Assembly (NCBI RefSeq): GCF_013166515.1
Contig: NZ_JABKKJ010000001.1
Span: 341,398 to 405,397, forward strand
Origin: Xylanibacter caecicola
Lineage (GTDB): Bacteria; Bacteroidota; Bacteroidia; Bacteroidales; Bacteroidaceae
Length of the DNA stretch: 64,000 bases
Direction: 5' to 3'
How positions within the stretch are numbered: the stretch's first letter is position 1; every line of letters starts with the position of its first letter. The translations under genes were made by a program, and so were the position numbers. Below are positions 1 through 9,445 of the stretch, in pieces. The notes beneath the pieces were generated by a model. That model made no database searches. It was not told where the DNA came from and saw nothing but the letters and a program-made list of their open reading frames with translations.

Positions 1-1
1 G

Positions 2-514
2 AAGTTTGAGACTTCTTATCCTGAAGAAGAGATACTAAAACGAGTCAAAGCCGTTGCCGACAGGATAAATACCGACATGGCAGGCAAGAACCCGCTGCTG
101 CTTGCAGTACTCAACGGATCGTTTATGTTTGCTGCCGACTTGATGCGCATGATAACCATTCCGTGTGAGATATCTTTTGTCAAGCTTGCTTCTTATCAGG
201 GAACCACATCCACGGGCGAGATAAAAGAGGTCATCGGAATTAACGAAGACCTGGCGGGAAGAACGGTTATCATTGTGGAAGACATCGTCGAATCGGGACT
301 TACGATGAAGCGTATGATAGACACATTGGGCACCCGCAATCCCGAGTCTATACATATTTGTACACTGCTACTGAAGCCCGAAAAGCTGAAAATAAACCTC
401 AACATAGAGTATGCGGCAATGGAAATCCCGAATGATTTCATCGTGGGCTACGGTCTTGATTACGACCAGCAGGGACGCAACCTGCGCGATATATACACTT
501 TGGTAGAGGAATAA
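2..514 (+). CDS. hpt: Hypoxanthine phosphoribosyltransferase, 5' truncated
   Basis: Purine salvage enzyme that joins hypoxanthine or guanine to PRPP in the cytoplasm. The reading frame is open from base 2 with no start in the window, so the N-terminus lies to the left and about 170 residues are visible. The PRPP-binding loop reads IIVEDIVESGLTM (around bases 269-310), with the two acidic residues and small residues typical of type I phosphoribosyltransferases. The C-terminal IVGYGLDYDQQGRNL motif is specific to hypoxanthine-guanine enzymes. It sits 141 bp upstream of adk, another purine-nucleotide gene on the same strand, so the two may be co-transcribed. The family assignment is firm; the preference for hypoxanthine over guanine is inferred. 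Confidence 0.93.
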   Translation, partial: KFETSYPEEEILKRVKAVADRINTDMAGKNPLLLAVLNGSFMFAADLMRMITIPCEISFVKLASYQGTTSTGEIKEVIGINEDLAGRTVIIVEDIVESGLTMKRMIDTLGTRNPESIHICTLLLKPEKLKINLNIEYAAMEIPNDFIVGYGLDYDQQGRNLRDIYTLVEE

Positions 515-655
515 TCCTTGCAGGGATGCGGCATGCCGTATCCCTATATTTATACCCTGACGGCATGTGCGGGCACCTTTTATTGCGGCGGCGCACAATG
601 TCTGTATGTAAAAAAGTAATAGGTTTGGTTTTTAAATACAACAAAGAAAAGGACA

Positions 656-1228
656 ATGAAGAATATTGTAATATTCGGAGCACCGGGTTCCGGTAAGGGA
701 ACACAGAGCGATCTCATTATCGACAAGTATGGACTGGAACACATTTCCACGGGTGATGTGCTCCGTAAAGAGATAAAGGCGGGTACGGAACTTGGTGTTA
801 CAGCCAACAAGTTCATATCCAACGGACAGCTTATCCCCGATGAACTGATGATCGATATACTGGCAAACGTATACGACAGCTTTGGCAGTGAGCATAACGG
901 TGTGATATTCGACGGATTTCCGCGCACCATTCCACAGGCAGAGGCACTTAAGAATATGCTTGCCGAACGCGGGCATGATATTGCCGCGATGATAGAGCTT
1001 GACGTGCCGGAAGACGAACTGATGAAACGTCTCATCAACCGTGGCAAGGAGAGTGGTCGTTCCGATGACAATGAGGAAACGATAAAGAAGCGTCTTGATG
1101 TATATCACAACCAGACGGCTCCGCTCATAGACTGGTACAAGAAAGAGAGCCTGCACCACCACATCGACGGATTTGGCGACCTTGACCGCATATTCGCCGA
1201 TGTCTGCGACGTTATCGAAAACGTATAA
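656..1228 (+). CDS. adk: Adenylate kinase
   Basis: Catalyses ATP + AMP to 2 ADP in the cytoplasm. The 190-aa product has the P-loop GAPGSGKGT at residues 8-16, the AMP-binding HISTGDVLR at about 29-37 and FDGFPRT in the middle. The LID is the short, zinc-free form (RGKESGRSDD), which explains why it is shorter than the 214-aa E. coli enzyme. ATG at 656 puts the P-loop at the expected distance from the N-terminus. It is followed 57 bp later by obg in the same direction. Confidence 0.97.
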   Translation: MKNIVIFGAPGSGKGTQSDLIIDKYGLEHISTGDVLRKEIKAGTELGVTANKFISNGQLIPDELMIDILANVYDSFGSEHNGVIFDGFPRTIPQAEALKNMLAERGHDIAAMIELDVPEDELMKRLINRGKESGRSDDNEETIKKRLDVYHNQTAPLIDWYKKESLHHHIDGFGDLDRIFADVCDVIENV

Positions 1229-1285
1229 TAAAGGTCAGTGCCGCCGCATTGACGAAACATATTCCGAAACCCCAAATCAATAATA

Positions 1286-2455
1286 ATGGAATCTAACTTT
1301 GTAGACTACGTAAAGATTTATTGCCGTTCCGGAAAGGGCGGTCGTGGCTCCATGCACTTGCGCCACATAAAGTATCAGCCCAATGGAGGACCGGACGGGG
1401 GCGACGGAGGTCGCGGAGGTAATGTCTATCTGCGTGGAAACCATAACTACTGGACGCTGCTTCATCTCAAGTATCAGCGCCACGTACGTGCCGGACACGG
1501 TGGAAACGGAGGTCGCGACAAATGTCACGGTACCGATGGAAAGGACGAGTATATAGACGTGCCGTGCGGAACGGTTGTGTATGATGCCGAGACAGGTAAG
1601 TTTATATGTGATGTGATGCACGACGGACAGGTCGTTATGTTGCTCAAGGGTGGTCGAGGCGGACTGGGCAACTTTCAGTTCCGGACAGCCACCAACCAGG
1701 CTCCGCGCTATGCTCAGCCGGGCGAACCGATGCAAGAACTTACCGTTATAATGGAGCTTAAGTTGCTTGCCGATGTGGGTCTGGTGGGCTTCCCCAATGC
1801 CGGTAAGAGTACTTTGCTGTCCGCATTGTCAAGTGCACGTCCCAAGATTGCCAACTATCCGTTTACAACGCTCGAACCTTCGCTCGGCATCGTGAGCTAT
1901 CACGACCGCCAGTCGTTCGTCATGGCAGACATACCGGGTATCATCGAGGGTGCCAGCGAGGGCAAAGGACTGGGGCTGAGGTTCCTTCGTCATATCGAGC
2001 GAAACTCGCTGTTGCTCTTTATGGTGCCGGGAGATACTGACGATATAAAGCGCGAATACGAGATACTTCTCAACGAACTGAGCAGTTTCAACCCTGAGAT
2101 GACAGACAAACACCGTGTGCTTGCCGTCACCAAGTGCGACCTTCTGGACGACGAACTTATAGAGATGCTCCGCGAGACCACGCCCGACGATATACCCGTG
2201 GTGTTCATTTCTGCCGTTACGGGTCAAGGTCTTGAAGAACTGAAGGATGTGCTGTGGCGCGAACTGAACAGCGAGAGCAACAAACTCCATGACATCACGG
2301 CAGAAGACACGCTTGTTCATCGCGACAAGGACATGAGCCGTCTGTCCGAAGAGCTGCACATAGAGGGCGAGGACAACATTGAGTTTGTTGATGATGAAGA
2401 CATCGAAGACATTGACGAACTCGACGATTACGAAATTGTCGATATAGACGAATGA
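1286..2455 (+). CDS. obgE: Obg/CgtA ribosome-associated GTPase
   Basis: GTPase that acts in large ribosomal subunit maturation and stress control. Residues 1 to about 158 form the glycine-rich Obg fold (many GG/GGRGG repeats). The G domain follows, with G1 GFPNAGKST near 168-176, the DIPG switch at 215-218 and TKCD as the base-specificity motif. The last 50 residues are strongly acidic ([13 protein letters not shown]), a common Bacteroidota tail. The full length is 389 aa. Its 3' end overlaps the next start by 4 bp (ATGA), which implies translational coupling. Confidence 0.97.
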   Translation: MESNFVDYVKIYCRSGKGGRGSMHLRHIKYQPNGGPDGGDGGRGGNVYLRGNHNYWTLLHLKYQRHVRAGHGGNGGRDKCHGTDGKDEYIDVPCGTVVYDAETGKFICDVMHDGQVVMLLKGGRGGLGNFQFRTATNQAPRYAQPGEPMQELTVIMELKLLADVGLVGFPNAGKSTLLSALSSARPKIANYPFTTLEPSLGIVSYHDRQSFVMADIPGIIEGASEGKGLGLRFLRHIERNSLLLFMVPGDTDDIKREYEILLNELSSFNPEMTDKHRVLAVTKCDLLDDELIEMLRETTPDDIPVVFISAVTGQGLEELKDVLWRELNSESNKLHDITAEDTLVHRDKDMSRLSEELHIEGEDNIEFVDDEDIEDIDELDDYEIVDIDE

Positions 2456-3231
2456 AAGCCCCGGGGCTGACATATTATGATATTGCGCCGCAGGTTACGG
2501 CGTTCAGTTCCACCCGTCACGGCGGTGTAAGCCGCGGCGCGTATGGCAGTTTCAATATTAATCCTTATTGTGGAGATGCCTCAGAGGCTGTGACGGCAAA
2601 CCGCGAGACTCTCTGTCGTCTGCTTGGCGTGGACGACAGTCATCTTCTTTTACCACATCAGGTTCATCGCACGGAGATTGCCGTGGTTGAACCTGATTTC
2701 TTTTCCATGTCCGCATGCCGTCGCAAAGACATACTCGACGGCGTCGATGCCGTTATGAGCAATGTGCCGGGCGTATGCTTCGGCGTGTCCACTGCCGACT
2801 GTATTCCTGTTATCATCTATGATACCGTGTGCCATGCGGCATGCGTAGTTCATGCCGGCTGGCGCGGAACTGTGGCGCGCATTGCCGAAAAAGCCGTTGC
2901 CGCCATGTGCCGCCGCTACGGCTCGTCACCGCATACGATGAAGGCTGTTGTCGGTCCCGGCATATCGGGCGATGCCTTTGAGGTAGGCGATGAAGTGTAC
3001 GATGAATTCCTGAATAACGGTTTCAGAATGGACGATATATCGTTCCGCCGAGACAGATGGCATATAGACCTGCCCACGTGCAACCGTCTGCAATTGGTGG
3101 CTTCGGGCATTCCTGCCGGTAATATACAGATGTGCGGAATATGCACATATAACAATTCAGCCGACTATTTCTCCGCCCGAAGGCTCGGAACAGCCTCCGG
3201 ACGTATCTTCACAGGTGTCGTTCTGAAGTGA
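2452..3231 (+). CDS. pgeF: Peptidoglycan-editing / purine nucleoside phosphorylase family protein (YfiH/DUF152)
   Basis: Member of the YfiH (laccase-domain, CNF1-like fold) family. Homologues are linked to removing misincorporated L-Ser from peptidoglycan precursors and also act as purine nucleoside phosphorylases; which activity applies here cannot be read from sequence. The 259-aa protein shows the conserved metal-site motifs PHQVH, STADCIP and HAGWRGT. The start overlaps the obg stop by 4 bp, so the two are probably translated from one message. Confidence 0.85.
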   Translation: MKAPGLTYYDIAPQVTAFSSTRHGGVSRGAYGSFNINPYCGDASEAVTANRETLCRLLGVDDSHLLLPHQVHRTEIAVVEPDFFSMSACRRKDILDGVDAVMSNVPGVCFGVSTADCIPVIIYDTVCHAACVVHAGWRGTVARIAEKAVAAMCRRYGSSPHTMKAVVGPGISGDAFEVGDEVYDEFLNNGFRMDDISFRRDRWHIDLPTCNRLQLVASGIPAGNIQMCGICTYNNSADYFSARRLGTASGRIFTGVVLK

Positions 3232-3281
3232 CGGCTGCCTGTTTGCCGTCACCCTATGCCGTTGCCTTACGGTTTGCGGTT

Positions 3282-4118
3282 CTACTTTTTATCGAATTTT
3301 ATTTTCAGTTTGCCCACGAAAACGCCGTGTTTCCCGTTCTGGTCGTTAGGCACGGCAGTGCCGTCGAGGTTGTTCTCATATCGCAGTTCCTTGAAATACG
3401 AGTGGGAATGTCCGCCCAGTACCAGGTCTATGTTACGTGTTCCGCGCATCATCTCCGTGTCGTCCGTTCCCTTGATGTTCCAGCCCAGATGCGACAGGCA
3501 TATCACCACATTGCACCGCTTCTCTTCCTTAAGCATCTTAGCCGTCTCGTTGCCCGCTTTTATAGGGTCTTTGTATTTCACGCCTTTACAGTTTCCGGCA
3601 AGGACAAGTCCTTCCATTTTGGGCGAAAGACCGAATATTCCTATTTTCAATCCGTTGCGGCGTATTATTACGTATGGCTTCACGAGTCCCTCCACCGGTG
3701 TGCCCGTAAAGTCGTAGTTGGCACATACAATGGGAAACTTTGCCATGCGGAAGAGCCTTGCCATGTTCTCCAGACCGAAGTCGAACTCGTGGTTGCCTAT
3801 TGTGGCGGCGTCATATTCCATGAGGTTCATCAGTCCCACTTCAACCTCGCCCTTATATATATTATAATAAGGTGAGCCTTGCGAGAAGTCGCCGCTGTCC
3901 AATAACAGCAGTCCCGGGCACTTTGCGCGCTCCTGTCTCACCATTTCCGCACGGCGTATGAAGCCCCCGCGGTTGGCAATCATGGTGTCTGCCAGATTGG
4001 GGTTCAGCGGCGACACGCAGCTGTGCGTGTCGTTGGTGTGCAGTATTGTCAGTTCCTTCTGTGCCCTTGCTGCCATTGCCGCGGCACATATCATGCATAC
4101 GATAAAAAGCCTTTTCAT
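3282..4118 (-). CDS. Secreted metallophosphatase, N-terminal half of a split 5'-nucleotidase
   Basis: A signal peptide (hydrophobic residues 4-18, cleavage near ARAQ) precedes a calcineurin-type phosphoesterase. The metal ligands are visible in order: HTNDTH, DSGDFSQGS, GNHEFDFG, CLSHLG and GGHSHS. The 278-aa product ends right after the metallophosphatase domain and lacks the substrate-binding C-terminal domain of UshA-type enzymes. That domain is encoded by the gene 15 bp upstream in the same operon. The two products probably work together in the periplasm on nucleotides, by analogy with fused UshA; this partnership is inferred. Confidence 0.88.
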   Translation of the reverse strand: MKRLFIVCMICAAAMAARAQKELTILHTNDTHSCVSPLNPNLADTMIANRGGFIRRAEMVRQERAKCPGLLLLDSGDFSQGSPYYNIYKGEVEVGLMNLMEYDAATIGNHEFDFGLENMARLFRMAKFPIVCANYDFTGTPVEGLVKPYVIIRRNGLKIGIFGLSPKMEGLVLAGNCKGVKYKDPIKAGNETAKMLKEEKRCNVVICLSHLGWNIKGTDDTEMMRGTRNIDLVLGGHSHSYFKELRYENNLDGTAVPNDQNGKHGVFVGKLKIKFDKK

Positions 4119-4133
4119 AATGTCCGTTCCTCC

Positions 4134-4907
4134 TTACTGTTGTTTTACGGTTATGCGTCCTTCTATCTTCGAGTCGGCGGCAATGCCCCTCTTCATCAGT
4201 CCGCTCATGTATTTCATTATTATAAAACGCACGTTGTTGTCGTCAGATGCCGGTGCGTTAATGTCTGTTCCGTCCTTGAACGCCAGCATCTTGTCGTTGC
4301 CCTGTGCCAGATAGTCGAGCGTTGCCACGCGATAGTTTCTGCTTTCGTCTACCTCCTCGCCGTTCAGTCGTGCGGACAGCAGGTGTCCCTTGCCGTCTAT
4401 TACCAGTTCCACACCGTGGCTTACACCCTCGCCGCCTGTACCGGCTATTTGTCTGAACAGCTCCTTGACCTTCTTTCCGCTGAGCGTCATGAAGTATATC
4501 TTGTTGTCGAAAGGCGCCACGTCTGTCACATCGCCGTATGTCACGTTGCCCTCGGCAAATGCCGACCGTATGCCGCCGATGTTGTATACCGAGAAGTCGG
4601 GCTTCTCGCCGTAGTCCGCGCTGCCGTGTATCAGGATGTCTGCCAGCAGATTTGACAACAGGCTTTCAGGTCTGTCTGCCGCCATATATCTTGCCGATAT
4701 GCCAACTACCGGACTTACGATGCTGTCCACCACCTGCTTGTAGGGGGTTATGAACTGTGCTGTCCCGTCGTTGCCTTGGGTGTTGTCATATCTGTTGTCT
4801 ATAAGTATCCTGCTTCTTTCCACGCTCACCGGTGTGTAGTGAGACGAGCACGATGTGCCGCAGACAATTGCCGCGGCGATGAACGTGATGATGTGTTTCT
4901 TTTGCAT
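4134..4907 (-). CDS. Lipoprotein with 5'-nucleotidase C-terminal domain
   Basis: Substrate-binding (5_nucleotid_C) half of a UshA-like nucleotidase, made as a separate 257-aa lipoprotein. The leader ends in a lipobox (CGTSC, Cys at about residue 20). The hallmark stretch YNIGGIRSAF followed by GDVTDVAPFDNKI lies in the middle. It is the first gene of a two-gene leftward operon, with the metallophosphatase domain gene following after 15 bp. A TAnnTTTG -7 box lies about 40 bp upstream. Confidence 0.87.
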   Translation of the reverse strand: MQKKHIITFIAAAIVCGTSCSSHYTPVSVERSRILIDNRYDNTQGNDGTAQFITPYKQVVDSIVSPVVGISARYMAADRPESLLSNLLADILIHGSADYGEKPDFSVYNIGGIRSAFAEGNVTYGDVTDVAPFDNKIYFMTLSGKKVKELFRQIAGTGGEGVSHGVELVIDGKGHLLSARLNGEEVDESRNYRVATLDYLAQGNDKMLAFKDGTDINAPASDDNNVRFIIMKYMSGLMKRGIAADSKIEGRITVKQQ

Positions 4908-4942
4908 GATAATGATGATGTTTAATCTGTTTTTCGGCTATG

Positions 4943-4950
4943 CAAATATA
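4943..4950 (-). promoter_or_regulatory. Bacteroidota -7 promoter box for the split nucleotidase operon
   Basis: Read on the minus strand the sequence is TATATTTG, an exact TAnnTTTG match to the Bacteroidota sigma-ABfr -7 element. It is placed 36 bp before the ATG at 4907. No clean -33 TTTG was identified. Confidence 0.6.
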
Positions 4951-5006
4951 CGATTTATTTCCGAAACGTAAACCGTATGGCTGTCACTTGTTTCCAAGAG
5001 GTGGCG

Positions 5007-5043
5007 TTTTAGCGTCTGAAAGATGCCCTTTCAGACGCTAAAA
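5007..5043. terminator. Strong intergenic hairpin, 16-bp perfect stem
   Basis: Arms 5007-5022 and 5028-5043 are perfectly complementary around a 5-nt loop (ATGCC), starting TTTT and ending AAAA. A smaller AAAGG/CCTTT hairpin follows directly. It lies in the 400-bp gap between the nucleotidase operon promoter and the sugar porter, and could act as a bidirectional terminator or be a dispersed intergenic repeat. Confidence 0.5.
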
Positions 5044-5136
5044 GGTGCCCTTTTAGGATGCAAAACACCACATTTTGGAACGCGTTTTGTAATATATTGA
5101 TTTTCAGTGAGTTTTCAGCTGGGTGGAAAAGGATGG

Positions 5137-5284
5137 ATTTTTAAAGGAGATAAAGGGAGATAGGAAAAGATATGTGGCTGTCGCCACGGAAGATAAAAGA
5201 CAATAGCCTGTAATAAAAAAACAAGGCATTTGTCCTCTATCTTCCCTTTATCTTCTCCTATCTCCCTTTATCTCCTTAAAAAAT
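5137..5284. repeat. Long imperfect inverted repeat, arms about 28 bp
   Basis: The left arm (about 5138-5165, containing GGAGATAAAGGGAGATAGGA) is matched by its reverse complement at about 5255-5282, with one mismatch in the flanking T/A run and about 90 bp between the arms. It ends 24 bp before the stop of the sugar porter, so the right arm may be part of that gene's 3' UTR. Nothing else gene-like is visible between 4951 and 5307. Confidence 0.55.
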
Positions 5285-5307
5285 CTTCCTTCTCTCCTTT
5301 TACAATC

Positions 5308-6768
5308 TCATCTCTTTTCTTTCCACAACTCGCTCATGTCCTCGAGCGTCTTTCCCTTTGTCTCGGGCACAAGGCGCCATACGAAGAATGCCGCTGCAAC
5401 GCATATAATGCCGTATAGTCCGTATGTGAACCAGTGCCCGAAGTTAGGATCGCTGTCAAGACGCATGTTGAACATCGGCACGAAGGTGGCACTTACAATC
5501 CAGTTGAACACCCATTGGAAGGCCACGGCTATCGCCACGGCGGCACCACGAATGGTGTTGGGGAATATTTCCGCTATGAGCACCCAGCAGATGGGACCCC
5601 ACGACATCATGAACGAGGCACTGTATATCATTATGCTCAGCATAGTTACGATGCTCATATTGGCGTCGCCGAATGTCAGAGCCACTCCGAAAGCGCCGAG
5701 CGCCATGCCTGCCGAGCCGGTGATGAGCAGCGGCTTGCGTCCCCATTTCTCCACGGTGAACACGGCAACGAGCGTGAAGAGTATGTTTACGACACCCATT
5801 ACTATTGTGTTGACCATCGGGTTTGTCATGCCCATGTCGCTGAATATGCGCGGTGCATAGTAGAGTACGGCATTGATGCCGACAGCCTGCTGGAATACGC
5901 TGAGCATTATTCCGATGAATATCACGAGCCAGCCGTATGTGAAGATATGTTCCGTTTTCTCCGTTATGGTGTTCTTTATATCCTCGAGAATGTCATGTCC
6001 TTCCGCCTTGCCGTTTATCTTCTGGAGTATGGCGAGTGCCTTGTCGTCACGGTTTATCATCACAAGATAGCGCGGTGTCTCGGGCACGAAGCATATCAGC
6101 AGGGCGAATAGTCCGGCAGGAACAGCCTCGCTTCCGAACATGTAGCGCCAGCCCGTGGATATTGTCCATGCGGCCTCGTCGGCGTTTAGAATGCGCATTG
6201 CCTCGATGACGGGATTGACATTGTTGCCGAGGATGACAAAGTTCACGAAGTATACCACCAGCTGACCGAAGATAATGGCAAACTGGTTCCACGACACAAG
6301 GGTTCCGCGGATGTCCGACGGGGCAACTTCGGCGATGTACATGGGGCATATCGCCGATGCCAGACCAACGCCCACGCCGCCTATTACGCGGTAAATGTTG
6401 AACGCAACGAGAAGGTTGAGCGTCGGAACGCCATGTTCGAAGAAAAGAAACTCGGGTGTCATGCTGCCGAGAGCGGACACGAAAAACATCAGTCCGGCAA
6501 AGATCAGCGACCTTTTGCGTCCCCATCTCGAGGCAAGAAAGCCCGAGATGCCGCTACCGATGATACATCCTATAAGGGCGCTTGCACAAGTAAAGCCGTG
6601 CCAGGCGTCGGTATAGGCAAAGTCGGAAGCGCCGAGGAAAAATGCCTGAAGACCTTTTTCGGCACCGGAAATCACTGCTGTGTCGTAGCCGAAGAGCAGT
6701 CCGCCCAATACGGCAACCATTACGATAGAAATAAGGTAAGCCTTGCTACCTGTCTGATTTTTACTCAT
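5308..6768 (-). CDS. xylE: XylE-like MFS sugar:proton symporter
   Basis: A 486-aa inner-membrane transporter of the sugar porter family. The protein starts with about 20 polar residues, then GGLLFGYDTAVISGA in TM1. It shows RxGRK after TM2 (SRWGRKRSL), RVIGGVGVGLA in TM4, PETPRYL at the central loop, WGRKPLL after TM8 and VPETKGKTLE at the C-terminus. The spacing of hydrophobic segments fits 12 TM helices. The likely substrate is a pentose or hexose such as D-xylose, which the sequence alone does not settle. It appears to be transcribed alone. Confidence 0.88.
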   Translation of the reverse strand: MSKNQTGSKAYLISIVMVAVLGGLLFGYDTAVISGAEKGLQAFFLGASDFAYTDAWHGFTCASALIGCIIGSGISGFLASRWGRKRSLIFAGLMFFVSALGSMTPEFLFFEHGVPTLNLLVAFNIYRVIGGVGVGLASAICPMYIAEVAPSDIRGTLVSWNQFAIIFGQLVVYFVNFVILGNNVNPVIEAMRILNADEAAWTISTGWRYMFGSEAVPAGLFALLICFVPETPRYLVMINRDDKALAILQKINGKAEGHDILEDIKNTITEKTEHIFTYGWLVIFIGIMLSVFQQAVGINAVLYYAPRIFSDMGMTNPMVNTIVMGVVNILFTLVAVFTVEKWGRKPLLITGSAGMALGAFGVALTFGDANMSIVTMLSIMIYSASFMMSWGPICWVLIAEIFPNTIRGAAVAIAVAFQWVFNWIVSATFVPMFNMRLDSDPNFGHWFTYGLYGIICVAAAFFVWRLVPETKGKTLEDMSELWKEKR

Positions 6769-6873
6769 TGTTATTATAGATTATTGATTTATTTCCTTGT
6801 CCTTTAATACGTTTATGCCCGTTGTTTCCCCAATATTTATTGACGTTTCGGTAAGAAAGACAGATATTTTTAG

Positions 6874-6881
6874 TAAATTTG
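6874..6881 (+). promoter_or_regulatory. -7 promoter box upstream of holB
   Basis: TAAATTTG on the plus strand matches TAnnTTTG exactly, 72 bp before the holB ATG, in the divergent gap between the sugar porter and holB. Confidence 0.55.
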
Positions 6882-6952
6882 CAACCGTATGTGCACATAT
6901 ACATTGAAAATATGAAGGCATACGGCGACAATGAGAACACAGTATACGGGCG

Positions 6953-8116
6953 ATGAATTTCAGTGAGGTAATAGGGCAGGACGAAGTAAGGCAGAGGCTC
7001 GTGCAAATGGTGCGCGAGGATCGTGTGCCTCATGCCATGATGTTTTGCGGACCTCACGGCTGCGGCAAAATGGCAGTGGCAATGGCGTTCGCGTCGTATC
7101 TTCTTGGCGAAGGACGACAGCCCGAAGACGGTACCGAGATGCTTCCCGAGTCGGCGAGGCACAATGTTGAGGCTATGCTCGCAAAGTGGTCGCATCCCGA
7201 CCTGCACTTCTCTTATCCCGTTATACGTCCTGCCGGTACCGCATCGGAACATAAGATGACGAGCGACGACTTCGGAAAAGAATGGAAAACGATGCTTGCC
7301 GAAGGACCGTATTTTACCATCGACAAATGGCTCGGGGCGATGAATGCCGCCAACCAGCAGGCACAGATTGGGGTGGGAGAGAGCGACAGCATTATCAGGA
7401 AACTCAGTCTTAAGTCGAGTCAGGGCGGTTATAAGATATGTATAATATGGCTGCCCGAGCGCATGAACGGTGAGTGTGCCAACAAACTCCTCAAGATATT
7501 GGAGGAGCCGCCGCATCGTACGGTGTTCATGATGGTGTGTGAGGAACCGGGAAAACTGCTCGAGACCATACGTAGCCGTACGCAGCGCATAGACATAAAG
7601 CGCATAGCCGTGGAAGACATTGCCCGCTCACTGGTGGAACGCAGACTGGTAGACGAGGATACGGCGGTGCGTATAGCCCGTGTTGCCGACGGCAGTTGGA
7701 TAAAGGCAGTTGAAGAACTTGACACCGGAAACGAGAACCGAACGTTCCTTGACATGTTCATAATGCTGATGAGACTGGCATATAAGCGCGACATAAAGAG
7801 CCTTAAGAAATGGAGCGAGGCGGTCTCCGGATATGGCAGGGAGAAGCAGAAGCGCATGCTGGCATACTTTCTGAGACTGGTAAGAGAGAACTTCATGTAT
7901 AACTTCCGTAATCCCGAACTGGTGTACATGACACGTGACGAGGAGGACTTTGCACGCAATTTCGCACGGTTTATAAACGAGGCAAATGTTATGGAACTGT
8001 CGGAACTGTTCGGAAGGGCTATTCGCGACATCGGTCAGAATGCCAATTCCAAGATAGTTTTCTTCGATATTGCACTTAACACCATCGTAATGTTGGTGCA
8101 GGGAAGCCGTCAGTGA
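6953..8116 (+). CDS. holB: DNA polymerase III subunit delta'
   Basis: Clamp-loader subunit of the replicative polymerase, 387 aa. The N-terminal AAA+ domain begins MNFSEVIGQDEVRQRLVQM. A P-loop-like GPHGCGKM follows at about residues 29-36, then the sensor region KLLKILEEPPHRTVFMM and SRTQRI. The zinc-binding cysteine cluster of many bacterial DnaX/delta' proteins is absent. It is followed, after 105 bp, by the PSP1/RicT-like gene in the same direction, a neighbourhood I recall from other Bacteroidota. Confidence 0.9.
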   Translation: MNFSEVIGQDEVRQRLVQMVREDRVPHAMMFCGPHGCGKMAVAMAFASYLLGEGRQPEDGTEMLPESARHNVEAMLAKWSHPDLHFSYPVIRPAGTASEHKMTSDDFGKEWKTMLAEGPYFTIDKWLGAMNAANQQAQIGVGESDSIIRKLSLKSSQGGYKICIIWLPERMNGECANKLLKILEEPPHRTVFMMVCEEPGKLLETIRSRTQRIDIKRIAVEDIARSLVERRLVDEDTAVRIARVADGSWIKAVEELDTGNENRTFLDMFIMLMRLAYKRDIKSLKKWSEAVSGYGREKQKRMLAYFLRLVRENFMYNFRNPELVYMTRDEEDFARNFARFINEANVMELSELFGRAIRDIGQNANSKIVFFDIALNTIVMLVQGSRQ

Positions 8117-8221
8117 CGTCGTTGCGGTGATTTTTTTACATATATATATAATGTGTCGACGCCAAAGAGCGTATTTGTCAGCATGGTTTGACATTGATGT
8201 CATATAAACAAAAAGGATAAA

Positions 8222-9445
8222 ATGGATTTCAAGAACTTGAAATATGTCGTTGGAGACGGGTGCAGCCGTGGGCTGTGCCGGCGCGGATGCGGACGTCAGG
8301 ACAAGCAGCTCAACACTTACGACTGGCTTGCCGACGTGCCGGGAAACGCAGAAACAACCGATCTTGTAGAGGTTCAGTTCAAGAACACGCGTAAGGGTTA
8401 CTATTGCAACGTGAACCGTCTGGATTTGAAAAAGGGTGATATCGTTGCCGTTGAGGCAAGTCCGGGGCACGACATCGGTGTGGTTACACTTACCGGAAAA
8501 CTTGTGCCTTTGCAAGTGAAGAAGGCTAACCTGAAGTCGGCGGACGACATAAAGCGTATATACCGTATTGCCAAGCAGGTGGATATGGATAAGTATTACG
8601 AGGCGAAGAGCCGTGAGCACGACACCATGATACGCAGCCGCCAGATAGCCAAAGACCTTGACTTGAAGATGAAGATTGGCGACGTGGAGTATCAGGGAGA
8701 CGGAAACAAGGCCATATTCTACTACATCGCCGATGAGCGTGTGGACTTCCGCCAACTCATAAAGGTTCTTGCCGAGGCGTTCCACGTGCGTATAGAGATG
8801 AAGCAGATAGGTGCGAGACAGGAGGCGGGACGTATCGGAGGAACGGGACCGTGCGGTCGGGAGTTGTGCTGTGCGACGTGGGTGAAGAACTTTGTGTCGG
8901 TAAGTACGGGTGCTGCACGCTTCCAGGACATCTCGCTCAATCCTCAGAAACTTGCCGGAATGTGTGCCAAGCTGAAGTGTTGTCTTAACTATGAGGTGGA
9001 CAATTATATCGAGGCGGGACGCAAACTGCCGCCAAAGGATGTGATATTGCAGACTCTTGACAGTGACTACTACTTGTTCAAGAGCGACATTCTTGCCAAT
9101 ATGGTTACTTATTCCACCGACAAGCGTATGGGCGCCAACCTTGAAACGATAAGCGGAAGCCGTGCCTTGGAGGTTATGGAGATGAACAAGCGTGGGGAGA
9201 AGCCTGAGTCGTTGCAGGCAGACGGCAGTCAGACGGAACAGGAGAAGCCTATAGACCTTCTTGCCAATGAGAGCATAACGCGCTTTGACAAGAATAAAAA
9301 GAAGAAGAAAACGAAGAGCCGCGGCGGTCGTCCGCAGTCTTCGGCACCGCGTCAGAAACAGGTAGGCGAATATCAGAAGCAACATGGCGAGCACCCGAAG
9401 AGGGAGCACGGTCATAGAAAGCATGACAAAAACAAACCTGAATGA
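8222..9445 (+). CDS. PSP1-domain protein, RicT/YaaT-like
   Basis: The 407-aa protein has the PSP1 core around residues 60-270 (for example DDIKRIYRIAKQVDMDKYYEAK and ADERVDFRQLIK; parts only quoted). It has conserved cysteines near the start (CSRGLCRRGCG) and in the PSP1 domain (CGRELCC, then CAKLKCC). Related RicT proteins in Bacillus belong to an Fe-S-containing complex that affects RNA processing; the role in Bacteroidota is not known to me. The C-terminal 80 residues are a lysine-rich, low-complexity tail. The stop overlaps the gldH start by 4 bp. Confidence 0.8.
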   Translation: MDFKNLKYVVGDGCSRGLCRRGCGRQDKQLNTYDWLADVPGNAETTDLVEVQFKNTRKGYYCNVNRLDLKKGDIVAVEASPGHDIGVVTLTGKLVPLQVKKANLKSADDIKRIYRIAKQVDMDKYYEAKSREHDTMIRSRQIAKDLDLKMKIGDVEYQGDGNKAIFYYIADERVDFRQLIKVLAEAFHVRIEMKQIGARQEAGRIGGTGPCGRELCCATWVKNFVSVSTGAARFQDISLNPQKLAGMCAKLKCCLNYEVDNYIEAGRKLPPKDVILQTLDSDYYLFKSDILANMVTYSTDKRMGANLETISGSRALEVMEMNKRGEKPESLQADGSQTEQEKPIDLLANESITRFDKNKKKKKTKSRGGRPQSSAPRQKQVGEYQKQHGEHPKREHGHRKHDKNKPE

